The notes under the pieces are model-generated. The model was not told the origin of the DNA, made no database searches, and saw nothing but the letters and a program-made list of their open reading frames with translations. Below, piece after piece: positions 9,615-17,756 of a DNA stretch of 64,000 nt. Positions within the stretch are counted from its first letter, which is position 1, and the number at the start of each line of letters is the position of its first letter. Source of the stretch: Amycolatopsis tolypomycina (GTDB lineage Bacteria > Actinomycetota > Actinomycetes > Mycobacteriales > Pseudonocardiaceae); NCBI RefSeq assembly GCF_900105945.1, contig NZ_FNSO01000004.1, positions 2,914,001 through 2,978,000 of the forward strand, read 5' to 3'. The position numbers and the translations under genes are program-made.

Positions 9615-10610
9615 ATGTCGCCTTTCGTCGCGGCCGAAAGCCGGTACGCGGACATGCCGTACCGGCGGGCCGGGCGCAGCGGGCTGAAGCTGCCCGCCGT
9701 GTCGCTCGGCCTCTGGCACAACTTCGGGGACGACAAGCCCCTCGACGTCCAGCGGGCCGTGCTGCGGCGGGCGTTCGACCTCGGGGTGACGCACTTCGAC
9801 CTGGCCAACAACTACGGCCCGCCGCCCGGCGCGGCCGAGACCAACTTCGGCCGTCACTTCGCCGCCGACTTCCGCCCGTACCGCGACGAGATCCTGGTGT
9901 CGTCCAAGGCGGGCTACCTGATGTGGGACGGCCCGTACGGCGAGTGGGGGTCCCGCAAGAACCTCCTCGCGAGCCTCGACCAGAGCCTGACCCGCACCGG
10001 GCTGGAGTATTTCGACGTTTTCTATTCGCACCGCCCGGACCCGGACACGCCGATCGAGGAGACGATGGGCGCGCTCGACACGGCCGTCCGTTCGGGCAAG
10101 GCGCTGTACGCGGGCATCTCGAACTACTCGCCCGAGCAAACCGAAGCCGCGCTCGCCGCGCTGAAGGAGCTGGGGACGCCGCTGCTGCTGCACCAGCCCC
10201 GGTATTCGATGCTCGACCGCTGGGTGGAGGACGGCCTGCTCGACACCCTCGACGCGCACGGCGTCGGCTCGATCGCGTACTCGCCGCTGGCCCAGGGCCT
10301 GCTGACGGACCGCTACCTCGACGGCGTCCCGGCAGACTCCCGCGCGGCGGGCGCCAGCCCGTTCCTCACCAGCGACCGGCTGACCGCGGAGACACTGGCG
10401 ACCGTCCGGGCGCTGAACGACATCGCCGGGGCGCGGGGGCAGACGCTGGCACAGCTGGCGATCGCCTGGGTGCTGCGTCGCGGCCGGGTGACGTCGGCGC
10501 TGATCGGGGCGAGCAGCGTCGCCCAGCTGGAGAACACGGTCGCGGCGACGGCGAACCTCGAGTTCGCCGACGACGAGCTGGCCGAGATCGAGCGGGTGCT
10601 GGGCCGGTAG
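9615..10610 (+). CDS. Aldo/keto reductase (YghZ/Kv-beta-like)
   Basis: Encodes 331 residues with an AAGGAG ribosome site. The catalytic tetrad is visible: D62 and Y67 in FDLANNYG, K98 in SSKAGY and H139 in YSHRPD; the GPPPGAAETNFGR segment is typical of the YghZ (L-glyceraldehyde 3-phosphate reductase) branch. It should reduce a small aldehyde with NADPH in the cytosol. The gap before it (9489-9614) carries a distant inverted repeat TGAACCTT (9491) and AAGGTTCA (9573). Odd: the last 140 bases of the gene are duplicated downstream at 10754-10893 with one mismatch. Confidence 0.88.
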   Translation: MSPFVAAESRYADMPYRRAGRSGLKLPAVSLGLWHNFGDDKPLDVQRAVLRRAFDLGVTHFDLANNYGPPPGAAETNFGRHFAADFRPYRDEILVSSKAGYLMWDGPYGEWGSRKNLLASLDQSLTRTGLEYFDVFYSHRPDPDTPIEETMGALDTAVRSGKALYAGISNYSPEQTEAALAALKELGTPLLLHQPRYSMLDRWVEDGLLDTLDAHGVGSIAYSPLAQGLLTDRYLDGVPADSRAAGASPFLTSDRLTAETLATVRALNDIAGARGQTLAQLAIAWVLRRGRVTSALIGASSVAQLENTVAATANLEFADDELAEIERVLGR

Positions 10611-10668
10611 CCGATTCGCGTGGGGGGCGTGTCGCGCATCCGACGTTCGTTGGCAGCGGCCGGGCGAT

Positions 10669-10753
10669 GCGCCCCAATGTGGCGTTCGGTGCGTCTGACG
10701 CACCGAACGCCACATTGGGTGCGTCAGACGCAACCAACGCCACATTGGGGCGC
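10669..10753 (+). repeat. 85-bp palindromic element, copy 2
   Basis: Same length and stem sequence as copy 1; loop triplets are CTG and CAG instead of TCA and CTG. Its right end abuts, without any spacer, the first base of the duplicated aldo/keto reductase 3' end at 10754. Confidence 0.9.
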
Positions 10754-10893
10754 TGCTGCGTCGCGGCCGGGTGACGTCGGCGCTGATCGGGGCGAGCAGC
10801 GTCGCCCAGCTGGAGAACACGGTCGCGGCGACGGCGAACCTCGAGTTCGCCGACGACGAGCTGGCCGCGATCGAGCGGGTGCTGGGCCGGTAG
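10754..10893 (+). pseudogene. Duplicated 3' end of the aldo/keto reductase gene
   Basis: These 140 bases repeat 10471-10610, including the TAG stop, with a single difference (GAGATC becomes GCGATC near 10868, Glu to Ala). There is no start of its own, so it is a non-functional remnant. It ends one base before the stop codon of the convergent CBM2 gene. It probably arose by the same event that placed the 85-bp element between the two copies. Confidence 0.92.
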
Positions 10894-10894
10894 C

Positions 10895-12052
10895 TCAGCA
10901 GCCGATCCGGGAGGAGCCCACGGCCACGTCGTCGAACCACAGCGTGTCGGCGTCGCCGGCGTAGCTCTCCCAGCCCAGGCGCAGGTCCGTCACCGACGGG
11001 TGCCACGACCGGGCGAGCCACTGCTGGTCGATGTCGGGGGTCGGGACGCCGTCCACGACCAGGCCGGGCACCTCGGCCGAGCCCAGCCACGTGCGGAGCT
11101 GGCCGGCGGCGCCGTCGAGCCGGAACTCGAAGCACGACCAGGTGCCGGTCGGCAGCGGGACGCTCTGGGCGACGCCGGCCGGGCTCTGCGCGGGGAGGGT
11201 GGCGTCGTCGGACTCGCGGTTCCACTGCAGGGCCCGGTTCTGCCCGCCGGCGCGCAGGTCGCGGCCGTCGGTGCTGTCGCGCATCGCCAGGAACGTGACG
11301 TGCCCGGTGGGCAGCGCGGTGGTGTGCCGGACCCAGAACCGCCCGTACAGCACGCCGGAACCGGCCACGCTCGTGCCGAGGAACGCGTGGTTGCAGTAGC
11401 CGCCCTGGCCGGTGACCTTGACCGACCGGCTGCCCGAGTGCGCGACCGTGGTGTCGACGGCGACCGTGCCGGTGCCCTGGCAGTTGGCCGCGCCGACGGT
11501 CCAGCGCCCGCCCGGGGTGCCGCCGGTCTGCTGCTCGAAGTCGTCGCAGAGGGCGGCGTCCGCGCAGCCGGCGGGCGGCGGTCCGGACGTCGTGGTCGTC
11601 GGCGTGGTGGTCGGCGTCGTCGGAGTGGCCGTGGTCGAGGTCGGCGGTGCGGGGTCGCCGCACGAGACGCCGTTGAGGGCGAAGTCCGTGGGCGCGGCGT
11701 TCGTCCCGCTCGCCGTCCCCTGGACCCCGAACGACACCGAGCCGCCGGCGGGCAGCGTGCCGTTGTAGGACAGGTTCTGCGCGGTGACCGCGTTCCCGGT
11801 CTGGCGGACGGTGGCGTTCCAGGCCGACGTCACGGCCTGGTTCCCGGCGAAGTGCCAGGTGAGCGTCCAGGCGGAGGCCGCGGTGGGACCGTTGGTCACC
11901 GTGATGTCCGCGGTGAAGCCGGTCTGCCACGCGTTGAGGCGGTAGGCGACCGCGCACGCGGGCGCGGCGGCGGCCGGACCGGCCAGGACGACCGCGGTGG
12001 TCCCCGCGGCGGCGAGGCAGAGCGCGGCCAGTGCGCCGGCGAACCTGTTCAT
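10895..12052 (-). CDS. Secreted CBM2 protein with Cip1-like domain
   Basis: Encodes 385 residues from the ATG at 12052 (GGAGGG ribosome site); the longer open frame upstream has no support. Signal peptide about 1-30, CBM2 about 32-131 at the N terminus, Thr/Pro linker, then a domain of about 220 residues starting CADAALCDDFEQQTGGTPGG and containing GYCNHAFLGT, LYGRFWVRH and LWFDDVAVGS. That domain resembles the jelly-roll fold of Trichoderma Cip1 (cellulose-induced protein 1, reported as a lyase-type protein) and its actinomycete homologues; this is recognition by pattern, not alignment. The CebR-type operator at 12154 places it in the cellulase regulon. Confidence 0.75.
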   Translation of the reverse strand: MNRFAGALAALCLAAAGTTAVVLAGPAAAAPACAVAYRLNAWQTGFTADITVTNGPTAASAWTLTWHFAGNQAVTSAWNATVRQTGNAVTAQNLSYNGTLPAGGSVSFGVQGTASGTNAAPTDFALNGVSCGDPAPPTSTTATPTTPTTTPTTTTSGPPPAGCADAALCDDFEQQTGGTPGGRWTVGAANCQGTGTVAVDTTVAHSGSRSVKVTGQGGYCNHAFLGTSVAGSGVLYGRFWVRHTTALPTGHVTFLAMRDSTDGRDLRAGGQNRALQWNRESDDATLPAQSPAGVAQSVPLPTGTWSCFEFRLDGAAGQLRTWLGSAEVPGLVVDGVPTPDIDQQWLARSWHPSVTDLRLGWESYAGDADTLWFDDVAVGSSRIGC

Positions 12053-12153
12053 GGGTGGGCCTCTCCCTCCGGACGCGGACGCGGACAGGGGCGTCGTAGC
12101 TTGCACCACGACGCCCCTGGGTGGTGGCCGCGTTCTGGCGAGGCGACCTGGCA

Positions 12154-12167
12154 TGGGAGCGCTTCCA
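12154..12167. promoter_or_regulatory. CebR-type operator 3
   Basis: TGGGAGCGCTTCCA upstream of the Cip1-like CBM2 gene (start 12052). Confidence 0.85.
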
Positions 12168-12420
12168 GCCGCCGGAAAGGTAACCCCGGCGTGTCGCCCT
12201 TGTAAAGAGCGACCCGGACGCGGGCCGATCCGGTGGTCCGTTTTCCGCAGCCGCCCCGCCCGCAGTCGCCACTGAACACTCCTGAACGGCCGAATCCGTT
12301 GGGGCGCAGCACATGCCCGCGGTCGCACTGCGCCACCGCGGCGCGGTGCCGCACACGGCCGTTGGGGTGGATTCCGGAAAATCACCCCAAGATCATCGAA
12401 ACGTCGCCGATGCCGGTCGT

Positions 12421-12434
12421 TGGGAGCGCTCTCA
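12421..12434. promoter_or_regulatory. CebR-type operator 4 (weaker match), facing the AfsA-like operon
   Basis: TGGGAGCGCTCTCA, one mismatch from the perfect palindrome. It is the site nearest to the plus-strand operon beginning at 12583 and a second site for the minus-strand gene. Confidence 0.65.
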
Positions 12435-12582
12435 GGGTGCCGAAAAGGGCCCAAACCCTTGTTGCATCTTCAACATCTCGAAAATCGCAGGGTTTCCGTG
12501 TCGATCACGACCTGGGCTCCCGCGGTCACGCGCGGTACTGTCGTCCGTGTGCACCCGTACTCCGGAAATCGTTGGATGAACG

Positions 12583-14034
12583 ATGAGTCGACAGGCCAAA
12601 CCAGGGAGTAAGCCCTACCGTGCACAACTGCGGGACAGGCTGACCGCGCTGGGCTTTCCCGAGGAGGCGCTCCCGGCCCAGGTGGCGAAGAACCTGGTCG
12701 TCGAATGCCGGATCCCGCCGCGCACCGCGTGGCGGCTGGCGTCGGAGCTCTCGCTCGACGTCGCGGCGCACCAGTACAACGCCGTCACCGGCGACCCCCG
12801 CGCGGGCATGCGCGGCACGCGGATCTGGGAGTACGAGCAGTGGCCCGAACGCGGGGTCCGGCCGACCGTCGCCGCGCTGCGGGTGCTGGCCCAGGTCTAC
12901 GGCACCAACTGGAAATGCCTGCTGGGCCTGCGTGATCTCGAACAGCTGCCGGCCAAGGACCTCGCCGAGTACCACGCCGAGACCGAGCCCGCGGTCGTCG
13001 CGCCCGAGCCCGAGGCGCCGCCGGTCCGCGCCCTCTTCCGCACCGAAGGGCGCTCGGAGGAGGAGATCGGCGCCGGCGCCCTCGACGACGCCCTCCTGCT
13101 CACGAAGACCAACGTCGACGACGTCCAACTCGACGACCTGTGGGCCGACCTCGACTTCCTCGGCGGCGCCTACACCCGCACCGCGCCCGACTCGATCCTC
13201 GGCCAGCTCGCCGTGATCGCCGACCGGACCTCGGCCCTGCTGAAGGGCAGGCAGCGGCCGAAGCAGACCCAGGACCTGCTGCTCATCGGGGCGAAGTCGA
13301 GCGCGATGATGGCCTGGATCGCGGGCGACCTGGGACGGTACCGGCTGTCCCGCGAACTCAACACCGCCGCCTGGCTCTACACCCAGTACGCCGACGACCT
13401 CCTCGCCCGCCGCTGGGTCCGCACGTCCCAGGCGCGGGTGGCGTTCTGGGCGGGCAACGGCATCGAGTCCGCGAAACTGGCCGCCGACGGGCTCAACTAC
13501 CACGCCGGCGGGCGCCTCACCGACGCGCCGCTCATCCTCGCCGAGGCCCGCGGCTGGTCGTCGGTGCAGGCCGAGCCGCAGGTGCTGGCCGCGATCGCGC
13601 GCTGGACGGCCATCGAGGACCCGGACCTGGGCGCGGGCGGCGAAGACAGCTTCTTCAACATCACGAAGGACCGGCGGCACTACATGGCGGGCACGTCCCT
13701 GCTGTCGGTCGGGCAGGCTTCGGCCGCGCTGCGCGAATTCGCCACCGCGCGCGAGGCCTTCGAGAAGCTCTCGCTCGAGAACCGCTGGGAGGCCATGGAC
13801 CCGATGATCCGGATCGACATGGGCCGGGCGCACCTGCGGCTCGACGACCTCGAAGGCGCCGCCGCGCAGGTCGAGCCGCTGCTGACCGCGGGTGTCGGCA
13901 AGCAGCCGGACATGGTGCGCGCCATGCTGAAGCTGATGGCCACGGAGCTGTCCGGGCCGCGCTGGCGCTCGGCCACGACGGCCCGGCACCTCGCCGAGGC
14001 ACTCCTCGACGCCCACGCTTCGGCGCGGCCGTGA
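12583..14034 (+). CDS. Putative regulator: XRE-like N-terminus plus TPR-type helical domain
   Basis: Encodes 483 residues. The N-terminal 110 residues contain LPAQVAKNLVVECRIPPRTAWRLASELS and RIWEYEQWPERGVRPTVAALRVLAQVYG, the latter resembling the recognition segment that ends actinobacterial helix-turn-helix regulators of the XRE type. After an acidic Pro-rich stretch (about 130-150) the rest is alpha-helical, with TPR-like repeats (QASAALREFATAREAFEKLS, GRAHLRLDDLEGAAAQVEPLL). Such large XRE-TPR proteins often control development or secondary metabolism in actinomycetes. It is the first gene of an operon whose second gene overlaps its stop by four bases. Direct DNA-binding is inferred. Confidence 0.65.
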   Translation: MSRQAKPGSKPYRAQLRDRLTALGFPEEALPAQVAKNLVVECRIPPRTAWRLASELSLDVAAHQYNAVTGDPRAGMRGTRIWEYEQWPERGVRPTVAALRVLAQVYGTNWKCLLGLRDLEQLPAKDLAEYHAETEPAVVAPEPEAPPVRALFRTEGRSEEEIGAGALDDALLLTKTNVDDVQLDDLWADLDFLGGAYTRTAPDSILGQLAVIADRTSALLKGRQRPKQTQDLLLIGAKSSAMMAWIAGDLGRYRLSRELNTAAWLYTQYADDLLARRWVRTSQARVAFWAGNGIESAKLAADGLNYHAGGRLTDAPLILAEARGWSSVQAEPQVLAAIARWTAIEDPDLGAGGEDSFFNITKDRRHYMAGTSLLSVGQASAALREFATAREAFEKLSLENRWEAMDPMIRIDMGRAHLRLDDLEGAAAQVEPLLTAGVGKQPDMVRAMLKLMATELSGPRWRSATTARHLAEALLDAHASARP

Positions 14035-14861
14035 CGCCGGACCAGGCCCGGACGGAGGCGCCCGAAGCGGTCTCGTGCCCGCGGAGCCCGCGCGCCGGGG
14101 AGTGGGCGCTGGACGGCTACACCCGGCGGGACGTCGTCGTGGTCGGCGACCGGTTCGCGCGGTTCGCCCGCGGCGACCGGGTGCTCACGCTGTCGGACCT
14201 GCTGGCCCTGCTCGAATCCGGTGGCCTGCCCGCGCCGGGCTGCCACTGGGTCGTCCACTTCGGCCAGGGCGTCGACACCGCCGACGGCGAACGGCTCGAA
14301 GCCGCCTGCGGCCGGAGCGACGGCGCCGTGCGCCTCGCGGACCCGGAGACGTTCCGGCGGCGGCCCGAATCCCCGGCCGTCGTCCACAAGAGCCGGCCGG
14401 AGAACGTCCTGCTCGCCGGCGTGCACAGCCCGGAACCCGCGCGGTGCCGGGCCGAACTGCGGATCCACCGGGACAACGAACTGGTCCTCGACCACCACAC
14501 CGGCGAGCACGTGCAGGGCATCGTGATCATCGAGGCGATGCGGCAGATCTGCATCGCCCAGTTCGAAACCGCGATCCGCCCCGGCCTCGCGCCGGCCGCC
14601 GCGTACGCCGGGGTGTGGCAGCGGATCGACCTGTCCTTCGAGGACTTCCTGTTCCCGCTCCCGGCCACCGTCGAGTCGGTGATCGTCGATTCCGACCTCG
14701 GCCGGGAAACCCACCTGAAGTTTCGTGCCACCACGGCGGTGCGCCAGCACGGGCGGGCCGTCGCCACCGCCGGCATCGAGTACTCGATGATCGCGCAGGA
14801 GCGCATCGACACCCTCGAACGCCGCAAGGCCGACCAGGCCACCCGGGCCTACCTCGGCTGA
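14031..14861 (+). CDS. AfsA-like hotdog protein (gamma-butyrolactone synthesis type)
   Basis: Encodes 276 residues from a GTG overlapping the previous stop (GTGA). Residues from about 120 resemble the AfsA family: VVHKSRPENVLLAG, then LRIHRDNELVLDHHTGEHVQGIVIIEAMRQ, the counterpart of the AfsA D-H-x-x-G-M-x-L-L-E-A-x-R-Q motif. In Streptomyces AfsA joins a beta-ketoacyl group from ACP to dihydroxyacetone phosphate, the first step to A-factor. Classical AfsA has two hotdog repeats; here only one clear motif is seen and the first 115 residues look different, so the acyl or acceptor substrate may differ. Neighbouring HAD phosphatase and reductase genes fit the remaining steps. Confidence 0.75.
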   Translation: MTPDQARTEAPEAVSCPRSPRAGEWALDGYTRRDVVVVGDRFARFARGDRVLTLSDLLALLESGGLPAPGCHWVVHFGQGVDTADGERLEAACGRSDGAVRLADPETFRRRPESPAVVHKSRPENVLLAGVHSPEPARCRAELRIHRDNELVLDHHTGEHVQGIVIIEAMRQICIAQFETAIRPGLAPAAAYAGVWQRIDLSFEDFLFPLPATVESVIVDSDLGRETHLKFRATTAVRQHGRAVATAGIEYSMIAQERIDTLERRKADQATRAYLG

Positions 14862-14890
14862 GTCCACTCCGGAAGGGAAACCAGTTCACG

Positions 14891-15700
14891 ATGTCCGACC
14901 TGCAGCAGCAGGACCGTTCCGCGTCCTTCGCCCAGGGCCTGAAACTCATCCAGCAGCTCGGCGGGGCCGACCGGCCTGCCGTGCTGGACCTGTTCGAAAG
15001 CATCGGCGAGGCCGAGTTCGGCGAGCAGTGCGTCGGGTTCATCTACGGCGACGTCTACCACCGGCCCGGGCTGCCGCTGCCCGAGCGGCAGCTGGCGACG
15101 GTCGCCGCGCTCACCGCCCTCGGCTACGCGGGTTCGCAGCTGCAGTTCCACGCCAAGGCCGCGCTCAACGTCGGCTGCACCCGCCGCCAGCTGGTCGAGG
15201 CCGTGATCCACGTCAGCTCGTTCGCCGGGTTCCCGGCCACGCTCAACGCGCTGACGGCGCTCAAGGCGGCCTTCGAGGGGCAGCCGGACGACGAGCCGTC
15301 GGACGAACCGGCCGAGGTGCCGTGGGCGGGTATCGAGGACCGCCACGAGCGCGGCCTGGCGGCGCTGAAGGCCGTCGACGGCGAGGCGGGCGAGCGGGTC
15401 GCCGCCGCCCTCCAGGACATCGCGCCCGACCTGGCGACCTACATCATCGACTTCACCTTCGGCGAGATCTACTCCCGGCCGCACCTGAGCCTGCGCCACC
15501 GCGAGATCGTCACGATCGCCGCGTGCGTCGCGCTCGGCACCGCGCTGCCGCAGCTGAAGGTGCACATCCACGGCCTGCTCAACGTCGGCGGCACCGAACA
15601 GGAGGTCGTGGAGACCGTGCTGCACCTGGCGTTCTACTGCGGCTTCCCGGCCGCGCTCAACGCGATCGCGGCCGCGCGGGAAGTGTTCGCGGGGCGGTGA
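14891..15700 (+). CDS. Double carboxymuconolactone decarboxylase-like protein
   Basis: Encodes 269 residues made of two AhpD/CMD-type halves: FIYGDVYHRPGLPLPERQLATVAALTALG...LNVGCTRRQLVEAVIH and FTFGEIYSRPHLSLRHREIVTIAACVALG...LNVGGTEQEVVETVLH. The redox CxxC of AhpD is absent, so this is the gamma-carboxymuconolactone-decarboxylase type (lactone or enol-acid chemistry) rather than a peroxidase. A good ribosome site (GGAAGGG) precedes the ATG at 14891. Placed between an AfsA-like enzyme and a HAD phosphatase, it might act on a butenolide-type intermediate; that role is inference. Confidence 0.8.
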   Translation: MSDLQQQDRSASFAQGLKLIQQLGGADRPAVLDLFESIGEAEFGEQCVGFIYGDVYHRPGLPLPERQLATVAALTALGYAGSQLQFHAKAALNVGCTRRQLVEAVIHVSSFAGFPATLNALTALKAAFEGQPDDEPSDEPAEVPWAGIEDRHERGLAALKAVDGEAGERVAAALQDIAPDLATYIIDFTFGEIYSRPHLSLRHREIVTIAACVALGTALPQLKVHIHGLLNVGGTEQEVVETVLHLAFYCGFPAALNAIAAAREVFAGR

Positions 15701-16401
15701 CCCGGCTGGACAGGCTGCGCGTCGTCGCCCTCGACTGCGACGGCGTGCTCATCGACGACACCTACCTGGCCATGATCGCCCGGTGGGTCACCGGCCACGG
15801 CGGGGTCTACGACGCCGCGGCCGAGCGGGACGTCATCGGGCTGCGCGACATCGTCGTCGCGGAGAAGGTCACCCGGCTCTGCGGCCTCGACCAGCCGGCC
15901 GAGGAGACGCTGAAGCAGTTGTGGGCCGCGCGGCAGGAGTACCTGGCCGAGCACCCGATCCGCGTCGCCGAAGGCGTGCGGGACTGCCTCGCGGCGCTGG
16001 CGAAGCTGCCGGTGCGGCTGGTCTGCTACGGCGGCCGCACCCGGGAGCACACCTTCGACCGGTACCTGGGCGAGTTCGCGGACCTCCTCGATCCCGACGT
16101 GCCGTACGTGAGCATCAACGAGCACCGGCCGGGCGTCGCCCACATCGCGCGGACCGTGCTCGGCGTCGGCTTCGACGAGATCGTCTTCGTCGACGACGTC
16201 AGCCGCGTGGCCGAGGACGCCCGCGCGCACGGCGCCGGGTTCGTCGGGTTCCCGTCGAGCCCCGCGCACGCGCGGCAGCGGGACTTCATGGCCGCCTGCG
16301 GCGTCCGCCACTTCGCCACGTCGCTCGCCGAACTGACCCCGGAACTCCTGGCGACCGTCGACGCGGAACTCGCGGCTTCGACACACTGGCCTCGTCGATG
16401 A
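15697..16401 (+). CDS. HAD-superfamily phosphatase
   Basis: Encodes 234 residues from a GTG overlapping the previous stop (GTGA). Motif I is VVALDCDGVLID (nucleophile Asp in DCDGV), motif II probably CYGGRT, motif IV EIVFVDDVSRVAEDA; there is an alpha-helical cap between motif I and II. It should hydrolyse a small phosphate ester in the cytosol. In the A-factor pathway a phosphatase removes the phosphate left by dihydroxyacetone phosphate, and this gene is well placed for such a step. Substrate is not shown by the sequence. Confidence 0.82.
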   Translation: MTRLDRLRVVALDCDGVLIDDTYLAMIARWVTGHGGVYDAAAERDVIGLRDIVVAEKVTRLCGLDQPAEETLKQLWAARQEYLAEHPIRVAEGVRDCLAALAKLPVRLVCYGGRTREHTFDRYLGEFADLLDPDVPYVSINEHRPGVAHIARTVLGVGFDEIVFVDDVSRVAEDARAHGAGFVGFPSSPAHARQRDFMAACGVRHFATSLAELTPELLATVDAELAASTHWPRR

Positions 16402-16426
16402 GTTCCCCCGACCACTGGGAGCCGCT

Positions 16427-17428
16427 GTGAAGTTCTTTTCCCTGCCCCGTCCCGGCGCCGGTCTCGTCCTGGGCGAGCGTGACGTGCCCGAACCCGGTCC
16501 GGGCCAGGTGCTGGTCCGCATGCGGGGGTGGGCGGTCAACGCCCGCGACCTGATGATCCTGCGCGGGTTCTACCCGAAGCCGGTGAAGCCCGACGTGATC
16601 CCGCTGTCCGACGGCGCCGGCGAAGTCGTCGCGGTGGGGTCCGGGGTGGCGGCCTGGACCGCGGGGGACCGGGTGGCGGCGACGTACTTCCCGGCCTGGC
16701 TGGCCGGGCCCGGCACGCCGGAGAAGACCGCGGACGACCTGGCCGGCACGCTCGACGGCGTCCTCGCGGAGTACGCCGTCTTCGCCGAAGACGCGCTGGT
16801 CGCGGTGCCCGCGCACCTCGACTACGCCGAGGCGGCCACGCTGCCCAGCGCCGGCGTGACGGCGTGGCGGGCCGTCGTCGAGGAGGGCGGGCTGACCCCG
16901 GGCCAGACCGTGCTCACCCTGGGCAGCGGCGGCCTGTCGACGTTCGCCCTGCAGTTCGCCGCGCTCGGCGGCGCGCACGTCATCGCGACGTCGAGCGCGG
17001 ACGAGAAGCTCGAGCGGCTGAGTGCCCTCGGGGCGGCCGAGACGCTGAACCACGCGACGACCCCGGAGTGGGGCGCGGCGGTGGCGGCCCTGACCGGCGG
17101 CGGCGTCGACCACGTCGTCGACGTGGGCGGCGGCGGCACGATCGGCCAGTCGATGATCGCCGCCCGGTACGGCGGCCACATCAGCGTCGCCGGCGTCCTG
17201 ACCCACGAAGGTGCCGCCGACCCGATCCTGGTGCTGGTCAAGCAGCTGACCCTGCGCGGCCTGACCAACGCCTCCCGCGAGACGTTCCAGGCGATGAACA
17301 CCGCGATCGAGCGGACCGGGCTGCGGCCGGTGATCGACCGCCGGTTCGCCTTCGACGAGGTCGCCGAGGCCCTCAAGCACCTGGAGTCCCGGACCCACGT
17401 CGGGAAGGTCGTGCTGGAGAGCGCCTGA
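16427..17428 (+). CDS. Medium-chain NAD(P)-dependent reductase (quinone-oxidoreductase type)
   Basis: Encodes 333 residues from a GTG preceded by GGGAG. It has a GroES-like N-terminal half (LSDGAGEVVAVGSGVAAWTAGDRVA) and a Rossmann fold with GSGG at 166-169. The usual catalytic-zinc cysteine and histidine pattern is missing (VNARDLMI, LSDGAGE), which places it with zinc-free reductases acting on double bonds or carbonyls. As last gene of the AfsA-like operon, 25 bases after the HAD gene, it may reduce the butenolide double bond, the job of BprA in A-factor synthesis, although BprA belongs to another family. Confidence 0.8.
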   Translation: MKFFSLPRPGAGLVLGERDVPEPGPGQVLVRMRGWAVNARDLMILRGFYPKPVKPDVIPLSDGAGEVVAVGSGVAAWTAGDRVAATYFPAWLAGPGTPEKTADDLAGTLDGVLAEYAVFAEDALVAVPAHLDYAEAATLPSAGVTAWRAVVEEGGLTPGQTVLTLGSGGLSTFALQFAALGGAHVIATSSADEKLERLSALGAAETLNHATTPEWGAAVAALTGGGVDHVVDVGGGGTIGQSMIAARYGGHISVAGVLTHEGAADPILVLVKQLTLRGLTNASRETFQAMNTAIERTGLRPVIDRRFAFDEVAEALKHLESRTHVGKVVLESA

Positions 17429-17641
17429 GCCCGGGTAACTTTTGCTCGCCCCCGTGGGTATTTTTGCCGCCGCCGGGTGGTGTTTCCGCAGTTCGGCGCG
17501 GGTGCGCGGAGGCGAAAAAGTCCCCTTTGGGCAGGAATGGCGACGGCCATCGCCAACGGGAAGAGTGGACGGCACCGGGGACGTTCGCCCGAGCAGGCTG
17601 CGGCTGCTCGGGCGGAGGCCCCGGTCTGGGGCGCGGGGAGG

Positions 17642-17674
17642 GGGTTTCAACCACCTGGGGGTGGGTTGAAACCC
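17642..17674. terminator. Hairpin downstream of the AfsA-like operon
   Basis: GGGTTTCAACC (17642-17652) pairs with GGTTGAAACCC (17664-17674). It lies 213 bases past the last gene of the operon in a convergent gap. Confidence 0.5.
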
Positions 17675-17695
17675 TCTCCCTGCCGCGCGTCCCGG

Positions 17696-17752
17696 ATGTC
17701 ATGAAAGAGTCGTTCATGACATCCGACGTCATGAACGACTCTTTCATGACAT
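17696..17752. repeat. 57-bp perfect hairpin element (second palindrome family)
   Basis: A 25-bp perfect stem (17696-17720 with 17728-17752) encloses a 7-base loop ATCCGAC. Each arm itself contains GTCATGAA and TTCATGAC as an inner inverted repeat, giving nested symmetry. It is AT-richer than its surroundings, does not resemble the 85-bp family, and lies five bases before the stop of the convergent GH74 gene. It may act as a terminator for both genes; the nested design suggests a repeat element rather than a plain terminator. Confidence 0.85.
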
Positions 17753-17756
17753 TGGG

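Larger units (their letters stand above)
12053..12582. other. 530-base divergent promoter region with two CebR-type sites
   Basis: No gene is supported here. The region separates the Cip1-like gene (-) from the regulator/AfsA-like operon (+). It holds operator 3 at 12154-12167, 102 bases from the minus-strand start, and operator 4 at 12421-12434, 149 bases from the plus-strand start. The stretch 12435-12570 is less GC-rich than its surroundings, as expected for a promoter. Confidence 0.6.

Noticed and set aside
12583..14034. A SARP- or LuxR-type activator for the AfsA-like operon
   Set aside because: No winged-helix BTAD or LuxR signature is present; the N-terminal segment is XRE-like and the rest helical repeats.
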